From assembly GCA_934373375.1 (NCBI GenBank), contig CAKROP010000157.1, positions 1-5,616 on the forward strand: a stretch of DNA of 5,616 bases, given 5' to 3'. The stretch comes from an uncultured Anaerosacchariphilus sp. (GTDB lineage Bacteria > Bacillota > Clostridia > Lachnospirales > Lachnospiraceae). Made by a program: the position numbers and the translations under genes. Each line of letters starts with the position of its first letter. The stretch's first letter is position 1. Positions 1 through 5,547 of the stretch are shown here, one piece after another. The notes below the pieces were generated by a model. The model did no database searches. It was given only the letters and a program-made list of their open reading frames with translations, and had not been told where the DNA came from.

Positions 1-657
1 CTCTACGACCGCTTCCTCGGACAGGCCGCTTGCGCCGTGCAGTACCAACGGAATATCTACAACTTTCCGGATCTCAGCCAGGCGATCCAAATCCAGCTTC
101 GGCACGCCCTTGTATACACCGTGTGCGGTTCCGATGGCAACAGCCAGGGAAGTCACGCCGGTGCGTTCTACGAATTCCTTTGCCTCCAGCGGATCCGTAT
201 AACCATTGCCCTCGCCGCCGTCCAGATCGTCCTCTTTGCCGCCGACCTTGCCAAGCTCCGCCTCTACCGGGATTCCGGAAGGTCTGCAGGCGTCTGCTAC
301 GGCCTTGGTCACTGCTATATTCTCTTCAAACACATTGTGGGAGCCGTCAATCATGATGGATGTGTAGCCGGTCCGCAATGCCCGCATAGCCAGGTCAAAG
401 CTGTCGCCGTGATCCAGATGCAGACACACCGGAACGCTGGCGCGCTCAGCGGCTGCCTTTACATTGGACAGATACATATCCAGTCCCGCATACTTGATGG
501 TGGACGGTGTAGTCTGCAGCATCAGCGGCGCCCGAAGTTCCTCTGCCGCCGCGATAACGGCCATTACCATTTCCATATTCTCCACATTGAAAGCGCCTAC
601 AGCGTAGCCGCCCTTCTGTGCGTCCAAAAGCATCTTTTCTGATGTAACAAATGACAT
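1..657 (-). CDS. Class II ketose-bisphosphate aldolase (GatY/KbaY/Fba family), 3' end beyond window
   Basis: Zinc-dependent aldolase that reversibly cleaves a ketose 1,6-bisphosphate (fructose or tagatose type) into dihydroxyacetone phosphate and glyceraldehyde 3-phosphate in the cytosol. The first 219 residues are present; relatives are about 280-290 residues, so roughly the last quarter is missing at the left edge. Visible motifs: GGYAVGAFNVENME (16-29); HLDHGDS (80-86), with the catalytic Asp at 82 and a zinc His at 83; MIDGSH (102-107); EAELGKVGGKEDD (132-144); GTAHGVYKG (176-184), with zinc His 179; and LHGASGL (206-212), with zinc His 207. The ATG at 657 is supported by AGGAGG at 665-670, 7 bases upstream. 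The family and catalytic set are certain. The substrate is not: the AVAIGTAHGVY and LVLHGAS wording is closer to tagatose-bisphosphate aldolases (KbaY/GatY) than to glycolytic Fba, so no symbol is given. Confidence 0.93.
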   Translation of the reverse strand, partial: MSFVTSEKMLLDAQKGGYAVGAFNVENMEMVMAVIAAAEELRAPLMLQTTPSTIKYAGLDMYLSNVKAAAERASVPVCLHLDHGDSFDLAMRALRTGYTSIMIDGSHNVFEENIAVTKAVADACRPSGIPVEAELGKVGGKEDDLDGGEGNGYTDPLEAKEFVERTGVTSLAVAIGTAHGVYKGVPKLDLDRLAEIRKVVDIPLVLHGASGLSEEAVVE

Positions 658-705
658 GATCGTTCCTCCTCGTCTGATTCAGTGTTGTCTTTTCTTACCT
701 TACTT

Positions 706-734
706 ATCATACCCCGGATTCCGAAAAAGCGCAA
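706..734 (-). promoter_or_regulatory. Predicted sigma-A-type promoter of the aldolase gene
   Basis: On the minus strand, TTGCGC (729-734) and TATGAT (706-711) are separated by exactly 17 bases. Transcription would begin near 698-700, giving a leader of about 40 bases that ends in the AGGAGG site of the aldolase. The -35 matches 4 of 6 and the -10 matches 5 of 6 consensus positions. If real, the aldolase does not depend on read-through from the riboswitch unit upstream. Confidence 0.6.
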
Positions 735-875
735 CCTCCACCGGGGTTTTCCTGTCCGGAAAAAAATCTCAGAAAAAGCAGAAGCCCTCATTCTACTACA
801 TCAAAGTGCCTATCACCATCGCGACAGAAGATACCATCGACTGTTTCGAGTAATCAATTGTCCAACCTTGTTATG

Positions 876-910
876 TCCGAAATGAGCTGCCGGCGGCAGC
901 TCTTTTCGGA
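876..910. terminator. Long near-perfect hairpin, possible bidirectional terminator
   Basis: GAGCTGCC (884-891) and GGCAGCTC (895-902) form an 8-bp GC-rich stem around a 3-base loop. After one T-T mismatch, TCCGAAA and TTTCGGA extend it at the base to 35 bases in total. On the plus strand the upper stem is followed by TTTT, and on the minus strand by ATTT. No plus-strand gene feeds it. On the minus strand it lies in the path of any transcript passing from the riboswitch unit to the aldolase. The structure is certain from the sequence; the role as a terminator is inferred. Confidence 0.45.
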
Positions 911-925
911 TCCTTCGCAACAGAC

Positions 926-956
926 AAACGCCGATGGCTTTCGCCCCGGCGTTTTT
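926..956 (+). terminator. Hairpin with GC-rich stem and T-tract
   Basis: AAACGCCG (926-933) pairs with CGGCGTTT (947-954). Above a 2x2 internal loop, GGC/GCC closes the apex. On the plus strand it ends in TTTTT (952-956), a good intrinsic terminator shape, but no plus-strand gene is visible upstream. On the minus strand the apical loop reads GAAA (GNRA type), and a small hairpin with a GAGA loop (GTGA-GAGA-TCAC) precedes it, so it could also be part of a structured leader. It is 16 bases from the 876-910 hairpin. Confidence 0.4.
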
Positions 957-1033
957 CCGTGATCTCTCACATTCCCCTCTTATAAGTAACCCTTCTATGC
1001 CGCTCACACAGCTTCGAAAAGCCCTTATCATAT

Positions 1034-1062
1034 AAAAAAGATTGCGCCGAGTGCGCATCTTT
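1034..1062 (-). terminator. Intrinsic terminator of the riboswitch transcription unit
   Basis: Reading the minus strand, AAAGATGCGC (1062-1053), the loop ACTCG and GCGCAATCTTT (1047-1037) form a 10-bp stem with one bulged A, running into TTTTTT (1039-1034). It lies about 130 bases beyond the end of the c-di-GMP aptamer with no gene between, so it either ends a stand-alone RNA or acts as the riboswitch's regulated terminator. On the plus strand there is no T-tract, so the polarity is clear. Confidence 0.72.
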
Positions 1063-1100
1063 GCAAGCACTGCTTGCTTGCGACGGGTCGCACAAGCGAC
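1063..1100 (-). repeat. Cluster of short palindromes in front of the terminator
   Basis: Two further hairpins abut the terminator. GCAAG/CTTGC with a 5-base loop occupies 1063-1077. GCTTG (1076-1080) pairs with CAAGC (1093-1097), enclosing CGA/TCG around a CGGG loop on the plus strand, with a 2-base bulge. The arms of the two hairpins overlap at 1076-1077, so they compete or stack alternately. The dense run of stems from 1034 to 1100 marks this as structured RNA, possibly the expression platform of the switch or an interspersed palindromic element. No protein function is supported here. Confidence 0.45.
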
Positions 1101-1194
1101 ATATTTCCTATTACATAAAAAATACTGCAACAGGCGTCAAAACAGGCGCACAAATCACAGCATCCAAACATATCAGAATTCTTTTCGGACTTCC

Positions 1195-1275
1195 AATAGC
1201 AACCGGCTGTCATAGTTTTACCCTTAGACCCTTTTGGCTTTGCGTCCCTGCTTTTCAGCAGGTTTGCCCAGTATT
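1195..1275 (-). promoter_or_regulatory. Cyclic-di-GMP-I riboswitch aptamer (GEMM-I class)
   Basis: The minus strand shows the conserved GEMM-I elements in order: GGGCAAACC (1269-1261); a 5' hairpin CCTGCT-GAAA-AGCAGG, whose GAAA tetraloop is at 1256-1253; GGGACGCAAAGCC (1248-1236); the receptor-side sequence AGGGTCTAAGG; and ATGACAGCCGGTTGC leading into the closing strand. P1 can close with AATA (1275-1272) and TATT (1198-1195). Aligned by eye to the Vibrio cholerae Vc2 aptamer, the ligand contacts G20, A47 and C92 correspond to G at 1267, A at 1240 and C at 1199, all conserved. G at position 20 predicts c-di-GMP rather than 3',3'-cGAMP as ligand. A promoter lies just upstream and a terminator about 130 bases downstream. 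No c-di-GMP-linked gene follows, so the regulated target is unclear. An open reading frame across the region is spurious. Confidence 0.92.
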
Positions 1276-1295
1276 CTCTTTTTGCAACATTATTC

Positions 1296-1324
1296 ATTTT
1301 AGCAGAGTCCCCTCTATATTGCAA
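1296..1324 (-). promoter_or_regulatory. Predicted promoter driving the c-di-GMP riboswitch
   Basis: On the minus strand, TTGCAA (1324-1319) and TAAAAT (1301-1296) are separated by 17 bases. The predicted start near 1288-1290 falls about 12-15 bases before the aptamer begins, the usual geometry for a riboswitch leader. This placement supports an independent transcript rather than read-through from fucI, which has its own terminator at 1499-1532. Confidence 0.6.
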
Positions 1325-1416
1325 GTCAGATTTTATCAATTTTTTCCCGTTATCTGTTAATTGGTCATCTTCCCCGGTATACGCTTTTTATTGTTCGAAA
1401 TGAGGTTCGTTCATCA

Positions 1417-1448
1417 ATAGAGCTTCCTTTCCGGGCTTTTTGCTCTAT
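1417..1448. repeat. Inverted repeat of unknown role
   Basis: ATAGAGC (1417-1423) and GCTCTAT (1442-1448) are perfect inverted 7-mers around an 18-base spacer. Neither strand has a T-tract after the stem, so it is a poor terminator. It lies between the fucI terminator and the riboswitch promoter. The rest of 1325-1498 shows nothing recognisable. Confidence 0.25.
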
Positions 1449-1498
1449 AGAAATCATAGTTTTCATGCTTTAACGCAGCACAGTGTTTCCTGTAGAGT

Positions 1499-1532
1499 AA
1501 AAGGAGCACGGAACCTCACGGTTCCATGCTCC
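1499..1532 (-). terminator. Intrinsic terminator of fucI
   Basis: On the minus strand, GGAGCATGGAACC (1532-1520), a GTGA loop and GGTTCCGTGCTCC (1515-1503) make a 13-bp stem with a single T-G wobble, followed by TTTT (1502-1499). It begins 23 bases after the fucI stop codon. It should separate fucI transcription from the riboswitch unit. Confidence 0.88.
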
Positions 1533-1555
1533 CGTATGTAACTTCTCTTTTCGAA

Positions 1556-3358
1556 TTAACGGATAGTCTTGTACAGCGGACCGTATGCCTTGCATGCACG
1601 GAAGTCCTGTCCCTCTTTGTCCATACCGAATGCATTCCATGCTGCCGGACGGAAGATCTCCTCTTCCGGAACATTGTGCATGCATACCGGGATTCTGAGC
1701 ATAGAGCAAAGGGTAATCAGGTCTGCGCCGATATGGCCGTAGCTGATAGCGCCGTGGTTTGCGCCCCAGTTGTTCATCATATCGTAAGCGGTCTTGAATG
1801 CGCCCTCGCCTGTGCAGCGCGGTGCGAACCATGTGCAGGGCCATGTGTAGTCTGTTCTCTTCCACAGAGTATCGGATACGTCATCCGGCAGGTTGATGGT
1901 CCAGCCCTCTGCAATCTGCAGAACCGGTCCAAGACCCTTTACCAGGTTCAGACGAATCATGGTAGCCGGCATCTCAGCTCTGGTCAGGAAACGGGAAGAG
2001 AATCCGCCGCCACGGAAGTAGCCGTTATCCGCTGCGTTCCAGGTGGTGGCTGCCATAATAGCCTTCTGGTCTTCCTCAGTAACGTTCCACCACTCCTTCA
2101 TGGTGCCGTTGCCGTTCTCATCCTTTACTTCGCCGCAGGCATCCAGACAGCATGCGCCGGAGTTGATCAGATGGATAAAGCCGTCAGCCTCTTTTGCCTT
2201 GCCTTCCAGATCGTAGCCGGTAACTCTCTTCACTGCGTCGCCGCTCCAGTAGGTACGAACATCCGCGAACATCTGAGCGCGGCCGGTCAGCAGCTTCATG
2301 AACAGCATACCCAGACCGTTCAGCACATCATTCTCAGTAGCCAGGATATACGGCTCTCTTGCGCCTTCCCAGTCAAAGGAGGTGTTCAGCATTGCCTCTG
2401 CGAAGTCTCCGTTCGGGTAGAAGTCTGTCCACTGTCTCTGTCCCTGGAAACCAGCTGCCAGAGCATTGTGTCCGATAGCTTCCTCAGAGAATTTCGGATC
2501 CAGCTTGTCGCAGCCGTTCATCAGCTCTTTGATGATAACTGCCATCTTTACAACAAACTCGAACTGCTCTTCCTTCTGCTCCTCAGTCATCTGAAGCTCA
2601 GGCGGGTTCTTGTCAAAGCCGATAGTACAGGTCTCTTTCGCCCACTTCAGAGCCTTCTCAAACTCTTCATGATCGTAGATACCCTCTGTCATACGACGGA
2701 TAATTTCAACCTCGTCTACAGACTCCACACGCATTCCCAGATATTCCTCGATGAATTCCGGGCTGATGATGGATCCGCCGATACCCATGGTAACGGAACC
2801 GATCTGCAGGTAGGATTTTCCTCTCATGCTTGCTGCTGCCACTGCGGCGCGGCCAAAGCGGAGAAGCTTTGCCTTTACGTCCTCCGGGATAGTCTCGTCG
2901 TCGGCGTCCTGAACGTCATGTCCGTAGATACCGAATGCCGGAAGTCCCTTCTGTGCATGCGTAGCCAGTACGGAAGCCAGGTATACAGCGCCCGGTCTCT
3001 CGGTAGCGTTCAGTCCCCATACGCCCTTGATGGTCAACGGGTCGGTGTCCATGGTCTCGGAGCCGTAGCACCAGCAGGGAGTAACGGTCAGGGTAATGTC
3101 TACGCCTGCTTTACGGAACTTGTCTGCGCAGGCAGCTGCCTCGCCTACACGACCGATGGTGGTGTCTGCGATAACTACCTTTACCGGCTCACCGTTGGAA
3201 TAACGGATATTCTCCTCAAACAGCTTTGCCGCTGCCTTTGCCATACCCATGGTCTGCTCTTCCAGGGATCCTCTTACATCGAGAGCTCCTCTTCTTCCGT
3301 CGATAGTCGGACGGATACCGATTACAGGATAATCGCCAATTAATCTAGATTTTGCCAC
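1556..3358 (-). CDS. fucI: L-fucose isomerase
   Basis: Cytosolic Mn-dependent ketol isomerase that converts L-fucose to L-fuculose, the first step of fucose breakdown; the family also acts on D-arabinose. The gene is complete at 600 residues, against 591 in E. coli FucI. The metal and catalytic residues are in place: Glu342 in ATENDVLNG (340-348), Asp366 in FADVRTYW (364-371) and His535 in NWGANHG (530-536), matching E. coli Glu337, Asp361 and His528. Other family blocks are [11 protein letters not shown] (14-24), [12 protein letters not shown] (448-459), [13 protein letters not shown] (474-486) and [12 protein letters not shown] (552-563). The start is a GTG at 3358, with GGAGGG at 3367-3372 placed 8 bases upstream; the nearby ATG within that site is out of frame. 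The gene ends in TAA followed by a strong terminator, so it appears monocistronic. No fucK, fucA or fucP is in the window. The divergent AraC-type gene is the likely regulator. Confidence 0.97.
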   Translation of the reverse strand: MAKSRLIGDYPVIGIRPTIDGRRGALDVRGSLEEQTMGMAKAAAKLFEENIRYSNGEPVKVVIADTTIGRVGEAAACADKFRKAGVDITLTVTPCWCYGSETMDTDPLTIKGVWGLNATERPGAVYLASVLATHAQKGLPAFGIYGHDVQDADDETIPEDVKAKLLRFGRAAVAAASMRGKSYLQIGSVTMGIGGSIISPEFIEEYLGMRVESVDEVEIIRRMTEGIYDHEEFEKALKWAKETCTIGFDKNPPELQMTEEQKEEQFEFVVKMAVIIKELMNGCDKLDPKFSEEAIGHNALAAGFQGQRQWTDFYPNGDFAEAMLNTSFDWEGAREPYILATENDVLNGLGMLFMKLLTGRAQMFADVRTYWSGDAVKRVTGYDLEGKAKEADGFIHLINSGACCLDACGEVKDENGNGTMKEWWNVTEEDQKAIMAATTWNAADNGYFRGGGFSSRFLTRAEMPATMIRLNLVKGLGPVLQIAEGWTINLPDDVSDTLWKRTDYTWPCTWFAPRCTGEGAFKTAYDMMNNWGANHGAISYGHIGADLITLCSMLRIPVCMHNVPEEEIFRPAAWNAFGMDKEGQDFRACKAYGPLYKTIR

Positions 3359-3410
3359 TTTTTAAACCCTCCATTTTATAAAAATAGATTTTCACGTTTC
3401 TGATAATCAC

Positions 3411-3439
3411 ATTATATAACATTCCATAAAAAAATGCAC
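3411..3439 (-). promoter_or_regulatory. Predicted fucI promoter with weak -35
   Basis: On the minus strand a perfect TATAAT lies at 3416-3411. At 17 bases spacing the -35 is GTGCAT (3439-3434), a poor match to TTGACA. This is the pattern expected of a promoter that needs an activator. The predicted start near 3404 gives a leader of about 45 bases to the GTG start. Confidence 0.55.
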
Positions 3440-3539
3440 GTAAATTTCTGTTATGATATGGACATTTTTTGTGCTAGTTGTTATACTTCTTCTATATAAA
3501 AGGAACACCTTTTATCACTTTCGACCGAATTTTTACGTG
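3437..3539. promoter_or_regulatory. Candidate regulator half-sites (inverted CACGTAAA / TTTACGTG)
   Basis: CACGTAAA at 3437-3444 overlaps the weak -35 of the fucI promoter. Its exact inverse TTTACGTG at 3532-3539 lies just before the ribosome binding site of the AraC-type gene. A third ACGTG core is present on the minus strand at 3397-3393, 44 bases from the first and in the same orientation. Placement fits activation of fucI and self-control of the regulator, but matches this short can occur by chance. Confidence 0.3.
3459..3487 (+). promoter_or_regulatory. Predicted promoter of the AraC-type regulator operon
   Basis: TGGACA (3459-3464) and TATACT (3482-3487) are separated by 17 bases, and TGT directly before the -10 gives an extended -10 element. 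Both hexamers match 5 of 6 consensus positions. Transcription from about 3494 gives a leader of some 60 bases. A TATAAA at 3495-3500 is a weaker alternative -10. Confidence 0.6.
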
Positions 3540-3556
3540 GCAGGAGATTTTTTATT

Positions 3557-4480
3557 ATGAAAGCTTTCCATGAAGTGCGAAACTATGACTCTGACTATAT
3601 GGTCTGGCATTCCCGTTATGAAAATGTGGGATTTCTGGCCCACTGGCATAAGGAAATTGAGCTGATCTACGTGCGCTCGGGCTCCTGTCTTTTAAGCATT
3701 ACCGATCAGACCTTTCTGGCGCACGCCGGGGATCTGACCGTCTGCGAGAGCGGGATGATCCATTACAGCGATTCCCATGGGATGGACAATGTGCTGGATT
3801 TTCTTATCTTCGATACGTCCATTCTCGGGCCGCTTTTTCAGAATCCGGGCTTTATGCATCCGCTCATCACCAAAGCAGAGCTGGACACTTTCGGACTCTC
3901 CGGGCGGCTTACAGATCTCATCGACACGGTTTCCCGGGAGCTGGAACAGAAAAAGCCATTTTACCAGGAAGTGGTCAGTTCTTCCATTCAGGCCTTCTGG
4001 GCGCTCCTAAAACGCTGTCATCCCCGAACCGACGCCGAGCAGCTTCCCGATGACCGGCGCTCCCGGATGCTGGAGGATCTGCTGGATCTGCTGTCCTATA
4101 TGGACGAACATTATGCCGACAATATTACTCTGGAATTCGCTGCCTCCCGGATGAATTTCAGCAACAGCCATTTCTCCAAGACCTTTAAGAAGCTCATGGG
4201 CATTAATTTCGTCACTTATCTGAACCTGGTCCGAGTGGAACGGGCTGCTTCACAGCTTCGGAACACCGGCAAAAAGATTACGGACGTGGCCCTGTCCTGC
4301 GGCTTCAACAATATCCGCACCTTCAACCGGGTGTTCAAGGAAATCACCGGATACACGCCCTCGGAGTTTCTGCTGGTGGCGGATCCGGATGTATATAAAA
4401 GAACCTATTACAACCGCCGCTCCGCGGAAAAGGAGTATGTAGAAAACGATTCCCTCACGCTTGTAAAAAACCATCAGTAA
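3557..4480 (+). CDS. AraC-family transcriptional regulator
   Basis: DNA-binding regulator of 307 residues, the usual length for AraC/XylS sugar-responsive members. The N-terminal half (about 20-90) is a cupin-like sensing domain with the typical AHWHKEIELIYV opening (28-39) and an AGDL turn (57-60). The C-terminal half carries two helix-turn-helix units: TLEFAASRMNFSNSHFSKTF (191-210) and ITDVALSCGFNNIRTFNRVF (241-260), followed by the family signature GYTPSEF (265-271). A basic tail of about 35 residues follows. The ATG at 3557 has AGGAG at 3542-3546. The gene is divergent from fucI with a shared 198-base control region, so regulation of fucI in response to fucose or a related sugar is likely but inferred. 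The effector cannot be read from sequence. The DUF402 gene follows 14 bases after the stop. Confidence 0.93.
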   Translation: MKAFHEVRNYDSDYMVWHSRYENVGFLAHWHKEIELIYVRSGSCLLSITDQTFLAHAGDLTVCESGMIHYSDSHGMDNVLDFLIFDTSILGPLFQNPGFMHPLITKAELDTFGLSGRLTDLIDTVSRELEQKKPFYQEVVSSSIQAFWALLKRCHPRTDAEQLPDDRRSRMLEDLLDLLSYMDEHYADNITLEFAASRMNFSNSHFSKTFKKLMGINFVTYLNLVRVERAASQLRNTGKKITDVALSCGFNNIRTFNRVFKEITGYTPSEFLLVADPDVYKRTYYNRRSAEKEYVENDSLTLVKNHQ

Positions 4481-4494
4481 AAGGAGGCCCCGCC

Positions 4495-4974
4495 ATGGTA
4501 CAACATCCCACCCTGATTCGCAAACGTCTAATCCCTCTGGAAACCCTGCGTCTGGAAAAGGACGTGGTCGTCCACCGCAGCGACCGGCTGCTGGTGACCC
4601 GATGGACGACCATTAAGCCCAAAAAGGAGCTGCATCACGGCGCGTCCTGTTTTCTACTGAAGGAAGGCTGGAAGGTCAGTCGTTTCATTGACCATCAGGG
4701 GAAGCTGATCTGCTGGTACTGCGATATCATTGCCACAGAGTATGACGCGGACACGGATACCTTCACCTTCACGGATCTGCTGGCGGATGTGCTGATTTAT
4801 CCTTCCGGACTCATCAAGGTGGTGGATCTGGACGAGCTGGCCGAGGCGGTGGAGAAGAAGCTGATTACATCGGAACAGCTTCTGGATTCTCTCCGGAAAC
4901 TGGACGCGCTGCTGCGGCTGATTTATGATGGGGCGCTGCTGCCTGCGCTGGAGGGGTATTGGCCGGAGGACTAA
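4495..4974 (+). CDS. DUF402 domain protein
   Basis: Cytosolic protein of 159 residues with the DUF402 fold (Pfam PF04167). Family members include bacterial nucleoside di/triphosphatases (Ntdp) and FomD-like phosphoesterases, which use a cluster of acidic residues to bind metal. Visible marks are GWKVSRF (58-64), WYCDI (74-78), an acidic YDADTDTFTFTDLLADV (83-99) with the family's typical D-x-D pattern, IYPSG (101-105) and a C-terminal helical part starting DLDELAEAVEKKLIT (111-125). There is no signal peptide or membrane segment. The ATG at 4495 follows AAGGAGG (4481-4487) by 7 bases. It is probably cotranscribed with the AraC-type gene and ends in a terminator right after its stop codon. The family is confident; the substrate and any link to fucose metabolism are unknown. 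Confidence 0.82.
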   Translation: MVQHPTLIRKRLIPLETLRLEKDVVVHRSDRLLVTRWTTIKPKKELHHGASCFLLKEGWKVSRFIDHQGKLICWYCDIIATEYDADTDTFTFTDLLADVLIYPSGLIKVVDLDELAEAVEKKLITSEQLLDSLRKLDALLRLIYDGALLPALEGYWPED

Positions 4975-4978
4975 AAAA

Positions 4979-5020
4979 GCGCCGATGCGTGAGAGTTTCT
5001 TCCTCACGCACCGGCGTTTT
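4979..5020. terminator. Bidirectional intrinsic terminator
   Basis: CGCCG (4980-4984) with CGGCG (5012-5016), one A-C mismatch, and TGCGTGAG (4986-4993) with CTCACGCA (5003-5010) form a 13-bp stem with a 9-base loop. On the plus strand TTTT (5017-5020) and further T-rich sequence follow, ending the AraC-DUF402 operon 4 bases after its stop codon. On the minus strand TTTTTT follows, ending the dCMP deaminase operon coming from the right. Converging genes share one terminator. Confidence 0.88.
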
Positions 5021-5039
5021 CTTATTTTCTATATTCTCT

Positions 5040-5528
5040 TTACACTTCCAGCGTAATCTGCCGTCCCGTATGGCGATAGGGCACCAGCTCCACGCCCGCC
5101 GCCCGGAACATGCGCTTGGACGCCAGCACAGCGGCGGTGTCCGCGTATTTGTCGCAGGCATAGACGACAGTCTTCAGGCCTGCCTGAATGATGGCCTTGG
5201 CACATTCATTGCAGGGAAACAGGGCCACATAGATCTTTGCGCCCTCCAGGCTGCCGCCCCGGTAATTGAGAATAGCATTCAGTTCCGCATGAGTCACAAA
5301 GGGATACTTGGTCTCGTTGGCTGTCTCCGCCGTACGCGCCCAGGGGAACTCGTCGTCGTCGCAGCCCTTTGGAAATCCGTTATAACCCATAGACAGAATC
5401 TTGTTATCCTGGCTGACGATACAGGCTCCCACCTGAGTACCGGGATCCTTGGACCGCATCCCGGAAAGCAGCGCCACGCCCATGAAATATTCATCCCAGC
5501 TGATGTAATCCTTCCGCTTGTCACCCAT
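5040..5528 (-). CDS. comEB: dCMP deaminase (ComEB family)
   Basis: Zinc enzyme of the cytidine/deoxycytidylate deaminase fold that converts dCMP to dUMP, feeding dTMP synthesis in the cytosol. It is complete at 162 residues. The zinc site is clear: His80 and the proton-shuttling Glu82 in HAELNAI (80-86), and Cys106 and Cys109 in PCNECAK (105-111). DYISWDEYFMGVA (7-19), RSKDP (25-29) and GYNGFPKGC (48-56) are the dCMP-deaminase-specific blocks, distinguishing it from cytidine or tRNA adenosine deaminases. The ATG at 5528 is chosen because GGAGGT (5536-5541) sits 7 bases upstream. A longer frame from a TTG at 5561 would overlap the end of upp and is not credible. It follows upp by 19 bases, so the two form a pyrimidine salvage operon ending at the terminator at 4979-5020. 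The symbol follows the Bacillus subtilis family name and does not imply a competence role. Confidence 0.93.
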   Translation of the reverse strand: MGDKRKDYISWDEYFMGVALLSGMRSKDPGTQVGACIVSQDNKILSMGYNGFPKGCDDDEFPWARTAETANETKYPFVTHAELNAILNYRGGSLEGAKIYVALFPCNECAKAIIQAGLKTVVYACDKYADTAAVLASKRMFRAAGVELVPYRHTGRQITLEV

Positions 5529-5547
5529 GCCTCTTACCTCCGGTAAT

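Noticed and set aside
37..642. Plus-strand open frame of 201 codons
   Set aside because: Antisense shadow of the aldolase gene, which has full family motifs and a ribosome binding site.
656..885. Short plus-strand open frames between the aldolase and the first hairpin
   Set aside because: No ribosome binding site, no recognisable domain, and they overlap the aldolase promoter on the other strand.
1028..1102. 24-codon minus-strand frame downstream of the riboswitch, as a possible regulated peptide
   Set aside because: Its only ribosome binding site candidate (AGGA near 1106-1109) is too close to the ATG, and the frame consists almost entirely of hairpin arms.
813..1130. Minus-strand open frame of 105 codons
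   Set aside because: It spans the terminator at 1034-1062 and two hairpins, lacks a good ribosome binding site, and resembles no family.
1028..1339. Minus-strand open frame that would encode a Cys-rich protein of 89-103 residues
   Set aside because: It coincides with the GEMM-I aptamer and runs straight through a terminator, with its stop codon inside or after the T-tract. The best ATG (1297) lies inside the predicted -10 region, so it would not be in the transcript.
1417..1448. Second terminator for fucI
   Set aside because: The 7-bp stem has an 18-base loop and no T-tract on either strand.
1526..3343. Plus-strand open frame of 605 codons
   Set aside because: Antisense shadow of fucI; the translated product has no recognisable domain and is rich in Cys, His and Ser runs typical of reverse reading.
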